Below, in pieces: positions 1 through 8,294 of a DNA stretch of 64,000 bases. The stretch is from Procambarus clarkii (Eukaryota; Arthropoda; Malacostraca; Decapoda; Cambaridae). The stretch is taken from positions 3,511,627-3,575,626 of the forward strand of contig NC_091208.1 of the NCBI RefSeq assembly GCF_040958095.1, written 5' to 3'. Each line of letters opens with the position of its first letter. Positions within the stretch are counted from its first letter, which is position 1. Position numbers and translations under genes: made by a program. Under the pieces are notes generated by a model. The model ran no database searches. It saw only the letters and a program-made list of their open reading frames with translations, and was not told the DNA's origin.

Positions 1-1922
1 GACAGGTCTGGCGTGATATCAACCCCCAAGTCTTTTTCCTTCTCTGACTCCTGAAGAATTTCCTCTCCCAGATGATACCTTGTATCTGGCCTCCTGCTCC
101 CTACACCTATCTTCATTACATTACAATTGGTTGGGTTAAACTCTAACAACCATTTGTTCGACCATTCCTTCAGCTTGTCTAGGTCTTCTTGAAGCCTCAA
201 ACAGTCCTCTTCTGTTTTAATCCTTCTCATAATTTTAGCATCGTCTGCAAACATTGAGAGAAATGAATCGATACCCTCCAGGAGATCATTTACATATATC
301 AGAAACAAGATAGGACCGAGTACAGAGCACTGTGGGACTCCACTGGTGACTTCACGCCAATCGGAGGTCTCATCCCTCACCGTAACTCTCTGCTTCCTAT
401 TGCTTAGATACTCCCTTATCCACTGGAACACCTTACCAGCTACACCTGCCTGTCTCTCCAACTTATGTACCAGCCTCTTATGCGGTACTGTGTCAAAGGC
501 TTTCCGACAATCCAAGAAAATGCAGTCCGCCCAGCCCTCTCTTTCTTGCTTAATCTTTGTCACCTGATCGTAGAATTCTATCAAGCCTGTAAGGCAAGAT
601 TTACCCTCCCTGAACCCATGTTGGCGATTTGTCACGAAGTCCCTTCTTTCCAAATGTGTTACCAGGTTTTTTCTCACGATCTTCTCCATCACCTTGCATA
701 GTATACAAGTCAAGGACACTGGCCTGTAGTTCAGTGCCTCTTGCCTGTCTCCCTTTTTGTATATTGGGACCACATTCGCCGTCTTCCATATTTCTGGTAG
801 GTCTCCCATCTCCAATGACTTACTATACACTATGGAGAGTGGCAAGCAAAGTGCCTCTGCACACTCTTTCAGTATCCATGGTGAGATCCCATCTGGACCA
901 ACAGCCTTTCTAACATCCAGATCCAGCAGGTGTCTCTTGACCTCCTCTCTCGTAATTTCGAACTCTTCCAAGGCCGCCTGGTATACCTCCCTTTCTCCTA
1001 GCACAGTGATCTTACCTTGTTCTATTGTGAAGACCTCCTGGAACCTCTTGTTGAGTTCTTCACACACCTCTCTGTCATTCTCTGTATACCTGTCCTCGCC
1101 TGTTCGAAGTTTCAATACCTGTTCTTTCACTGTTGTTTTCCTTCTGATGTGACTGTGGAGTAGCTTTGGTTCAGTCTTGGCTTTGTTTGCTATATCATTT
1201 TCAAAACTTTTCTCTGCTTCTCTTCTCACCCTGACGTACTCATTCCTGGTTCTCTGGTATCTCTCTCTGCTTTCTGGTGTTCTGTTATTCCGGAAGTTCC
1301 TCCACGCCCTTTTGTTCAGTTTCTTCGCTTCCATACATGTCCTATTATACCATGGATTCTTTTGTTGCTTCTCGGATTTTTCCCTTTGGGCCGGGATGAA
1401 CCTGTTTACTGCCTCCTGACACGTTTGGGTAACATAGTCCATCATACCCTGTACAGACTTATCTCTGAGGTCTGTGTCCCAAGGTATTTCACTTAGGAAA
1501 CTTCTCATCTGTTCATAATTCCCCTTTCGGTATGCCAGCCTTTTGATTCCTAGTTCTTTTTTGGGGGAGATAAGTCCTAGCCCTACCAGGTACTCAAAGT
1601 TCAATACACTGTGGTCACTCATTCCCAAGGGCACTTCCATCTTAACTTCCCTTATATCCCACTCATTTAGGGTAAATATCAAATCAAGCATTGCTGGTTC
1701 ATCTTCTCCTCTCATTCTTGTTGGTTCTTTGATGTGCTGGCTTAGAAAGTTTCTTGTTGCCACGTCCAGCAGCTTAGCTCTCCATGTTTCTGGTCCTCCA
1801 TGCGGGTCTCTGTTCTTCCAATCTATCTTCCCATGGTTGAAGTCTCCCATAATTAGTATGTGTGTGTTTACTAGTTGTGTTTTTACGGGGGTTGAGCTTT
1901 GCTCTTTCGGCCCGCCTCTCAA
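1..1922 (-). CDS. LINE-A reverse transcriptase, unit 1 (3' end off window)
   Basis: This is the 5' three quarters of the LINE-A frame; the stop lies beyond position 1. It aligns with unit 2 at a constant offset of 2931 bases, so it carries no indel. It encodes the C-terminal half of an APE-type endonuclease (GDFN and SDH motifs) followed by a reverse transcriptase with FADDAKIM at the active site. The RT motif 4/5 region reads GVPQCSVLG: the usual glycine after the Q is cysteine, a change shared only with unit 3. The frame opens at a TTG inside the SINE tail; the first in-frame ATG is the M of MGDFN, residue 25. Family assignment within the Jockey/CR1/L2 group is not resolved. Confidence 0.85.
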   Translation of the reverse strand, partial: MRGGPKEQSSTPVKTQLVNTHILIMGDFNHGKIDWKNRDPHGGPETWRAKLLDVATRNFLSQHIKEPTRMRGEDEPAMLDLIFTLNEWDIREVKMEVPLGMSDHSVLNFEYLVGLGLISPKKELGIKRLAYRKGNYEQMRSFLSEIPWDTDLRDKSVQGMMDYVTQTCQEAVNRFIPAQREKSEKQQKNPWYNRTCMEAKKLNKRAWRNFRNNRTPESRERYQRTRNEYVRVRREAEKSFENDIANKAKTEPKLLHSHIRRKTTVKEQVLKLRTGEDRYTENDREVCEELNKRFQEVFTIEQGKITVLGEREVYQAALEEFEITREEVKRHLLDLDVRKAVGPDGISPWILKECAEALCLPLSIVYSKSLEMGDLPEIWKTANVVPIYKKGDRQEALNYRPVSLTCILCKVMEKIVRKNLVTHLERRDFVTNRQHGFREGKSCLTGLIEFYDQVTKIKQEREGWADCIFLDCRKAFDTVPHKRLVHKLERQAGVAGKVFQWIREYLSNRKQRVTVRDETSDWREVTSGVPQCSVLGPILFLIYVNDLLEGIDSFLSMFADDAKIMRRIKTEEDCLRLQEDLDKLKEWSNKWLLEFNPTNCNVMKIGVGSRRPDTRYHLGEEILQESEKEKDLGVDITPDL

Positions 1923-2155
1923 CTGTCAATCAACTGTTTACTAACTACTTTTTTTTTTCCACACCACACACACACACACACCCCAGGAAGCAGCCCATGA
2001 CAGCTGACTAACTCCTAGGTACCTATTTACTGCTAGGTAACAGGGGCATTCAGGGTGAAAGAAACTTTGCCCATTTGTTTCTGCCTCGTGCGGGAATCGA
2101 ACCCGCGCCACAGAATTACGAATCCTGCGCGCTATCCACCAGGCTACGAGGCCCC
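1868..2155 (-). mobile_element. tRNA-derived SINE, array copy 1
   Basis: The tRNA-like head lies at 2152-2082 (minus). It has a perfect 7-bp acceptor stem (GCCTCGT/ACGAGGC), a T arm with a perfect Pol III B box GGTTCGATTCC (2103-2093) and an A-box-like TAGCCTGGTGG. The anticodon loop would read CGT but the D arm is poor, as expected of a SINE rather than a tRNA gene. A body of about 110 bases, a GT/T-rich stretch and a tail of about 65 bases follow. The tail is homologous to the LINE-A 3' end. The tail joins LINE-A endonuclease sequence directly, and its last 54 bases form codons 1-18 of the downstream open frame. Confidence 0.88.
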
Positions 2156-2157
2156 GG

Positions 2158-2174
2158 GGTGTGTGTGTGTGTGT

Positions 2175-2205
<31 letters not shown>

Positions 2206-2215
2206 CGTGCGTGTG

Positions 2216-2298
<83 letters not shown>
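2158..2298. repeat. (GT)n microsatellite with a (GCGT)n core
   Basis: A GT dinucleotide run is broken by a short block of GCGT repeats. It sits between the SINE head of one unit and the LINE-A 3' tail of the next and ends with GTACTCACCTAGTTG, the complement of the LINE tail terminus. It is probably the expanded (AC)n tail of LINE-A. Confidence 0.95.
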
Positions 2299-2301
<3 letters not shown>

Positions 2302-2387
2302 CACCTAGTTGTGTTTGCGCGGGTTGAGCTCTGGCTCTTTGGTCCCGCCTCTCAACCGTCAATCAACAGGTGTACAAATTCCTGAGC

Positions 2388-4853
2388 CTATTGGGCTCTA
2401 TCATATCTACACTTGAAACTGTGTATGGAGTCAGCCTCCACTACATCACTTCCTAATGCATTCCATTTGTCAACCACTCTGACACTAAAAAAGTTCTTTC
2501 TAATATCTCTGTGGCTCATTTGGGCACTCAGTTTCCACCTGTGTCCCCTTGTACGTGTTCCCCTTGTGTTATATAAATTGTCTTTATCTACCGTATCAAT
2601 TCCCTTCAGAATCTTGAATGTGGCGATCATGTCCCCCCTAACTTTTCTGTCTTCCAGCGAATTGATGTTTAATTCCCATAGTCTCTCCTCGTAGCTCATA
2701 CCTCTCAGCTCGGGTACTAGTCTGGTGGCAAACCTTTGAACCTTTTCCAGTTTAGTCTTATCCTTGACTAGATATGGACTCCATGCTGGGGCTGCATACT
2801 CCAGGATTGGCCTGATATATGTGGTATACAAAGTTCTGAATGATTCTTTACACAAGTTTCTGAATGCCGTTCGTATGTTGGCCAGCCTGGCATATGCCGC
2901 TGATGTTATCCGCTTGATATGTGCTGTAGGAGACAGGTCTGGCGTGATATCAACCCCCAAGTCTTTTTCCTTCTCTGACTCCTGAAGAATTTCCTCTCCC
3001 AGATGATACCTTGTATCTGGCCTCCTGCTCCCTACACCTATCTTCATTACATTACAATTGGTTGGGTTAAACTCTAACAACCATTTGTTCGACCATTCCT
3101 TCAGCTTGTCTAGGTCTTCTTGAAGCCTCAAACAGTCCTCTTCTGTTTTAATCCTTCTCATAATTTTAGCATCGTCTGCAAACATTGAGAGAAATGAATC
3201 GATACCCTCCAGGAGATCATTTACATATATCAGAAACAAGATAGGACCGAGTACAGAGCCCTGTGGGACTCCACTGGTGACTTCACGCCAATCGGAGGTC
3301 TCATCCCTCACCGTAACTCTCTGCTTCCTATTGCTTAGATACTCCCTTATCCACTGGAACACCTTACCAGCTACACCTGCCTGTCTCTCCAACTTATGTA
3401 CCAGCCTCTTATGCGGTACTGTGTCAAAGGCTTTCCGACAATCCAAGAAAATGCAGTCCGCCCAGCCCTCTCTTTCTTGCTTAATCTTTGTCACCTGATC
3501 GTAGAATTCTATCAAGCCTGTAAGGCAAGATTTACCCTCCCTGAACCCATGTTGGCGATTTGTCACGAAGTCCCTTCTTTCCAAATGTGTTACCAGGTTT
3601 TTTCTCACGATCTTCTCCATCACCTTGCATAGTATACAAGTCAAGGACACTGGCCTGTAGTTCAGTGCCTCTTGCCTGTCTCCCTTTTTGTATATTGGGA
3701 CCACATTCGCCGTCTTCCATATTTCTGGTAGGTCTCCCATCTCCAATGACTTACTATACACTATGGAGAGTGGCAAGCAAAGTGCCTCTGCACACTCTTT
3801 CAGTATCCATGGTGAGATCCCATCTGGACCAACAGCCTTTCTAACATCCAGATCCAGCAGGTGTCTCTTGACCTCCTCTCTCGTAATTTCGAACTCTTCC
3901 AAGGCCGCCTGGTATACCTCCCTTTCTCCTAGCACAGTGACCTCACCTTGTTCTATTGTGAAGACCTCCTGGAACCTCTTGTTGAGTTCTTCACACACCT
4001 CTCTGTCATTCTCTGTATACCTGTCCTCGCCTGTTCGAAGTTTCAATACCTGTTCTTTCACTGTTGTTTTCCTTCTGATGTGACTGTGGAGTAGCTTTGG
4101 TTCAGTCTTGGCTTTGTTTGCTATATCATTTTCAAAACTTTTCTCTGCTTCTCTTCTCACCCTGACGTACTCATTCCTGGTTCTCTGGTATCTCTCTCTG
4201 CTTTCTGGTGTTCTGTTATTCCGGAAGTTCCTCCACGCCCTTTTGTTCAGTTTCTTCGCTTCCATACATGCCCTATTATACCATGGATTCTTTTGTTGCT
4301 TCTCGGATTTTTCCCTTTGGGCCGGGATGAACCTGTTTACTGCCTCCTGACACGTTTGGGTAACATAGTCCATCATACCCTGTACAGACTTATCTCTGAG
4401 GTCTGTGTCCCAAGGTATTTCACTTAGGAAACTTCTCATCTGTTCATAATTCCCCTTTCGGTATGCCAGCCTTTTGATTCCTAGTTCTTTTTTGGGGGAG
4501 ATAAGTCCTAGCCCTACCAGGTACTCAAAGTTCAATACACTGTGGTCACTCATTCCCAAGGGCACTTCCATCTTAACTTCCCTTATATCCCACTCATTTA
4601 GGGTAAATATCAAATCAAGCATTGCTGGTTCATCTTCTCCTCTCATTCTTGTTGGTTCTTTGATGTGCTGGCTTAGAAAGTTTCTTGTTGCCACGTCCAG
4701 CAGCTTAGCTCTCCATGTTTCTGGTCCTCCATGCGGGTCTCTGTACTTCCAATCTATCTTCCCATGGTTGAAGTCTCCCATAATTAGTATGTGTGTGTTT
4801 ACTAGTTGTGTTTTTACGGGGGCTGAGCTTTGCTCTTTCGGCCCGCCTCTCAA
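2388..4853 (-). CDS. LINE-A truncated endonuclease-reverse transcriptase, unit 2
   Basis: An uninterrupted frame of 821 codons. The product would be a non-LTR retrotransposon polymerase that copies its RNA onto nicked chromosomal DNA. Visible motifs are endonuclease GDFN (about residue 26) and SDH (about 103), then RT blocks NYRPVSL, FLDCRKAFDTV (about 471), GVPQGSVLG (about 528) and FADDAKIM (about 560), followed by the thumb and a C-terminal segment typical of Jockey/CR1/L2-type LINEs. The N-terminal half of the endonuclease, with its catalytic Asn and Glu, is absent, so nicking is unlikely while RT could be active. Codon 1 is TTG in the SINE tail with a TGA two codons upstream; the first ATG is residue 25 (4781). 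It ends in TAG (2388-2390). Confidence 0.9.
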   Translation of the reverse strand: MRGGPKEQSSAPVKTQLVNTHILIMGDFNHGKIDWKYRDPHGGPETWRAKLLDVATRNFLSQHIKEPTRMRGEDEPAMLDLIFTLNEWDIREVKMEVPLGMSDHSVLNFEYLVGLGLISPKKELGIKRLAYRKGNYEQMRSFLSEIPWDTDLRDKSVQGMMDYVTQTCQEAVNRFIPAQREKSEKQQKNPWYNRACMEAKKLNKRAWRNFRNNRTPESRERYQRTRNEYVRVRREAEKSFENDIANKAKTEPKLLHSHIRRKTTVKEQVLKLRTGEDRYTENDREVCEELNKRFQEVFTIEQGEVTVLGEREVYQAALEEFEITREEVKRHLLDLDVRKAVGPDGISPWILKECAEALCLPLSIVYSKSLEMGDLPEIWKTANVVPIYKKGDRQEALNYRPVSLTCILCKVMEKIVRKNLVTHLERRDFVTNRQHGFREGKSCLTGLIEFYDQVTKIKQEREGWADCIFLDCRKAFDTVPHKRLVHKLERQAGVAGKVFQWIREYLSNRKQRVTVRDETSDWREVTSGVPQGSVLGPILFLIYVNDLLEGIDSFLSMFADDAKIMRRIKTEEDCLRLQEDLDKLKEWSNKWLLEFNPTNCNVMKIGVGSRRPDTRYHLGEEILQESEKEKDLGVDITPDLSPTAHIKRITSAAYARLANIRTAFRNLCKESFRTLYTTYIRPILEYAAPAWSPYLVKDKTKLEKVQRFATRLVPELRGMSYEERLWELNINSLEDRKVRGDMIATFKILKGIDTVDKDNLYNTRGTRTRGHRWKLSAQMSHRDIRKNFFSVRVVDKWNALGSDVVEADSIHSFKCRYDRAQ

Positions 4854-5086
4854 CTGTCAATCAACTGTTTACTAACTACTTTTTTTTTTCCACACCACAC
4901 ACACACACACACCCCAGGAAGCAGCCCGTGACAGCTGACTAACTCCTAGGTACCTATTTACTGCTAGGTAACAGGGGCATTCAGGGTGAAAGAAACTTTG
5001 CCCATTTGTTTCTGCCTCGTGCGGGAATCGAACCCGCGCCACAGAATTACGAATCCTGCGCGCTATCCACCAGGCTACGAGGCCCC
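4799..5086 (-). mobile_element. tRNA-derived SINE, array copy 2
   Basis: Same structure as the first array SINE; tRNA-like head at 5083-5013. The tail has a T-to-C change that alters one residue of the downstream frame (Ala at residue 11 instead of Thr). Confidence 0.88.
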
Positions 5087-5286
<200 letters not shown>

Positions 5287-5372
5287 CACCTAGTTGTGTT
5301 TGTGGGGGTTGAGCTCTGGCTCTTTGGTCCCGCCTCTCAACCGTCAATCAACAGGTGTACAGATTCCTGAGC

Positions 5373-7838
5373 CTATTGGGCTCTATCATATCTACACTTG
5401 AAACTGTGTATGGAGTCAGCCTCCACTACATCACTTCCTAATGCATTCCATTTGTCAACCACTCTGACACTAAAAAAGTTCTTTCTAATATCTCTGTGGC
5501 TCATTTGGGCACTCAGTTTCCACCTGTGTCCCCTTGTACGTGTTCCCCTTGTGTTAAATAAACTGTCTTTATCTACCGTATCAATTCCCTTCAGAATCTT
5601 GAATGTGGCGATCATGTCCCCCCTAACTTTTCTGTCTTCCAGCGAAGTGAGGTTTAATTCCCATAGTCTCTCCTCGTAGCTCATACCTCTCAGCTCGGGT
5701 ACTAGTCTGGTGGCAAACCTTTGAACCTTTTCCAGTTTAGTCTTATCCTTGACTAGATATGGACTCCATGCTGGGGCTGCATACTCCAGGATTGGCCTGA
5801 TATATGTGGTATACAAAGTTCTGAATGATTCTTTACACAAGATTCTGAATGCCGTTCGTATGTTGGCCAGCCTGGCATATGCCGCTGATGTTATCCGCTT
5901 GATATGTGCTGAAGGAGACAGGTCTGGCGTGATATCAACCCCCAAGTCTTTTTCCTTCTCTGACTCCTGAAGAATTTCCTCTCCCAGATGATACCTTGTA
6001 TCTGGCCTCCTGCTCCCTACACCTATCTTCATTACATTACAATTGGTTGGGTTAAACTCTAACAACCATTTGTTCGACCATTCCTTCAGCTTGTCTAGGT
6101 CTTCTTGAAGCCTCAAACAGTCCTCTTCTGTTTTAATCCTTCTCATAATTTTAGCATCGTCTGCAAACATTGAGAGAAATGAATCGATACCCTCCAGGAG
6201 ATCATTTACATATATCAGAAACAAGATAGGACCGAGTACAGAGCACTGTGGGACTCCACTGGTGACTTCACGCCAATCGGAGGTCTCATCCCTCACCGTA
6301 ACTCTCTGCTTCCTATTGCTTAGATACTCCCTTATCCACTGGAACACCTTACCAGCTACACCTGCCTGTCTCTCCAACTTATGTACCAGCCTCTTATGCG
6401 GTACTGTGTCAAAGGCTTTCCGACAATCCAAGAAAATGCAGTCCGCCCAGCCCTCTCTTTCTTGCTTAATCTTTGTCACCTGATCGTAGAATTCTATCAA
6501 GCCTGTAAGGCAAGATTTACCCTCCCTGAACCCATGTTGGCGATTTGTCACGAAGTCCCTTCTTTCCAAATGTGTTACCAGGTTTTTTCTCACGATCTTC
6601 TCCATCACCTTGCATAGTATACAAGTCAAGGACACTGGCCTGTAGTTCAGTGCCTCTTGCCTGTCTCCCTTTTTGTATATTGGGACCACATTCGCCGTCT
6701 TCCATATTTCTGGTAGGTCTCCCATCTCCAATGACTTACTATACACTATGGAGAGTGGCAAGCAAAGTGCCTCTGCACACTCTTTCAGTATCCATGGTGA
6801 GATCCCATCTGGACCAACAGCCTTTCTAACATCCAGATCCAGCAGGTGTCTCTTGACCTCCTCTCTCGTAATTTCGAACTCTTCCAAGGCCGCCTGGTAT
6901 ACCTCCCTTTCTCCTAGCACAGTGACCTCACCTTGTTCTATTGTGAAGACCTCCTGGAACCTCTTGTTGAGTTCTTCACACACCTCTCTGTCATTCTCTG
7001 TATACCTGTCCTCGCCTGTTCGAAGTTTCAATACCTGTTCTTTCACTGTTGTTTTCCTTCTGATGTGACTGTGGAGTAGCTTTGGTTCAGTCTTGGCTTT
7101 GTTTGCTATATCATTTTCAAAACTTTTCTCTGCTTCTCTTCTCACCCTGACGTACTCATTCCTGGTTCTCTGGTATCTCTCTCTGCTTTCTGGTGTTCTG
7201 TTATTCCGGAAGTTCCTCCACGCCCTTTTGTTCAGTTTCTTCGCTTCCATACATGCCCTATTATACCATGGATTCTTTTGTTGCTTCTCGGATTTTTCCC
7301 TTTGGGCCGGGATGAACCTGTTTACTGCCACCTGACACGTTTGGGTAACATAGTCCATCATACCCTGTACAGACTTATCTCTGAGGTCTGTGTCCCAAGG
7401 TATTTCACTTAGGAAACTTCTCATCTGTTCATAATTCCCCTTTCGGTATGCCAGCCTTTTGATTCCTAGTTCTTTTTTGGGGGAGATAAGTCCTAGCCCT
7501 ACCAGGTACTCAAAGTTCAATACACTGTGGTCACTCATTCCCAAGGGCACTTCCATCTTAACTTCCCTTATATCCCACTCATTTAGGGTAAATATCAAAT
7601 CAAGCATTGCTGGTTCATCTTCTCCTCTCATTCTTGTTGGTTCTTTGATGTGCTGGCTTAGAAAGTTTCTTGTTGCCACGTCCAGCAGCTTAGCTCTCCA
7701 TGTTTCTGGTCCTCCATGCGGGTCTCTGTTCTTCCAATCTATCTTCCCATGGTTGAAGTCTCCCATAATTAGTATGTGTGTGTTTACTAGTTGTGTTTTT
7801 ACGGGGGTTGAGCTTTGCTCTTTCGGCCCGCCTCTCAA
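5373..7838 (-). CDS. LINE-A truncated endonuclease-reverse transcriptase, unit 3
   Basis: An 821-codon frame without stops, with the same domains as unit 2. It has the most private substitutions of the array: GVPQCSVLG in place of GVPQGSVLG (also in unit 1), CQVAVNRF for CQEAVNRF, LTSLEDRK for the usual LNSLEDRK, DKDSLFNTRG for DKDNLYNTRG and FRILCKE for FRNLCKE. The FADDAKIM active site is intact. The glycine-to-cysteine change is next to the substrate-binding turn of RT and may lower activity. The first ATG is the M of MGDFN. Confidence 0.9.
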   Translation of the reverse strand: MRGGPKEQSSTPVKTQLVNTHILIMGDFNHGKIDWKNRDPHGGPETWRAKLLDVATRNFLSQHIKEPTRMRGEDEPAMLDLIFTLNEWDIREVKMEVPLGMSDHSVLNFEYLVGLGLISPKKELGIKRLAYRKGNYEQMRSFLSEIPWDTDLRDKSVQGMMDYVTQTCQVAVNRFIPAQREKSEKQQKNPWYNRACMEAKKLNKRAWRNFRNNRTPESRERYQRTRNEYVRVRREAEKSFENDIANKAKTEPKLLHSHIRRKTTVKEQVLKLRTGEDRYTENDREVCEELNKRFQEVFTIEQGEVTVLGEREVYQAALEEFEITREEVKRHLLDLDVRKAVGPDGISPWILKECAEALCLPLSIVYSKSLEMGDLPEIWKTANVVPIYKKGDRQEALNYRPVSLTCILCKVMEKIVRKNLVTHLERRDFVTNRQHGFREGKSCLTGLIEFYDQVTKIKQEREGWADCIFLDCRKAFDTVPHKRLVHKLERQAGVAGKVFQWIREYLSNRKQRVTVRDETSDWREVTSGVPQCSVLGPILFLIYVNDLLEGIDSFLSMFADDAKIMRRIKTEEDCLRLQEDLDKLKEWSNKWLLEFNPTNCNVMKIGVGSRRPDTRYHLGEEILQESEKEKDLGVDITPDLSPSAHIKRITSAAYARLANIRTAFRILCKESFRTLYTTYIRPILEYAAPAWSPYLVKDKTKLEKVQRFATRLVPELRGMSYEERLWELNLTSLEDRKVRGDMIATFKILKGIDTVDKDSLFNTRGTRTRGHRWKLSAQMSHRDIRKNFFSVRVVDKWNALGSDVVEADSIHSFKCRYDRAQ

Positions 7839-8072
7839 CTGTCAATCAACTGTTTACTAACTACTTTTTTTTTTTCCACACCACACACACACACACACCC
7901 CAGGAAGCAGCCCATGACAGCTGACTAACTCCTAGGTACCTATTTACTGCTAGGTAACAGGGGCATTCAGGGTGAAAGAAACTTTGCCCATTTGTTTCTG
8001 CCTCGTGCGGGAATCGAACCCGCGCCACAGAATTACGAATCCTGCGCGCTATCCACCAGGCTACGAGGCCCC
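7784..8072 (-). mobile_element. tRNA-derived SINE, array copy 3
   Basis: tRNA-like head at 8069-7999 with the same A and B boxes and the same junction to LINE-A as the other array SINEs. Confidence 0.88.
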
Positions 8073-8074
8073 GG

Positions 8075-8091
8075 GGTGTGTGTGTGTGTGT

Positions 8092-8122
<31 letters not shown>

Positions 8123-8159
8123 CGTGCGTGTGTGCGTGCGTGCGGGCGTGCGTGCGTGC

Positions 8160-8205
<46 letters not shown>
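8075..8205. repeat. (GT)n microsatellite with GCGT core
   Basis: Same position and mosaic structure as the other inter-unit tracts, with a GCGGGC variant in the core. It is the shortest tract of the array. Confidence 0.95.
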
Positions 8206-8208
<3 letters not shown>

Positions 8209-8294
8209 CACCTAGTTGTGTTTGCGGGGGTTGAGCTCTGGCTCTTTGGTCCCGCCTCTCAACCGTCAATCAACAGGTGTACAAATTCCTGAGC

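Noticed and set aside
346..1944. Plus-strand frames repeated in every array unit (60-133 codons)
   Set aside because: They are antisense shadows of the LINE-A frame; their conservation reflects the RT gene on the other strand.
2082..2152. tRNA gene with anticodon CGT (and the same at each array unit)
   Set aside because: The acceptor stem and B box are good, but the D arm is poor, and the sequence always continues into the same body and LINE-like tail and recurs as a dispersed repeat. It is a SINE head.
2116..2308. Open frames of alternating Thr-His or Cys-Val residues over GT tracts
   Set aside because: They are translations of dinucleotide repeats; the same holds at every other GT tract.
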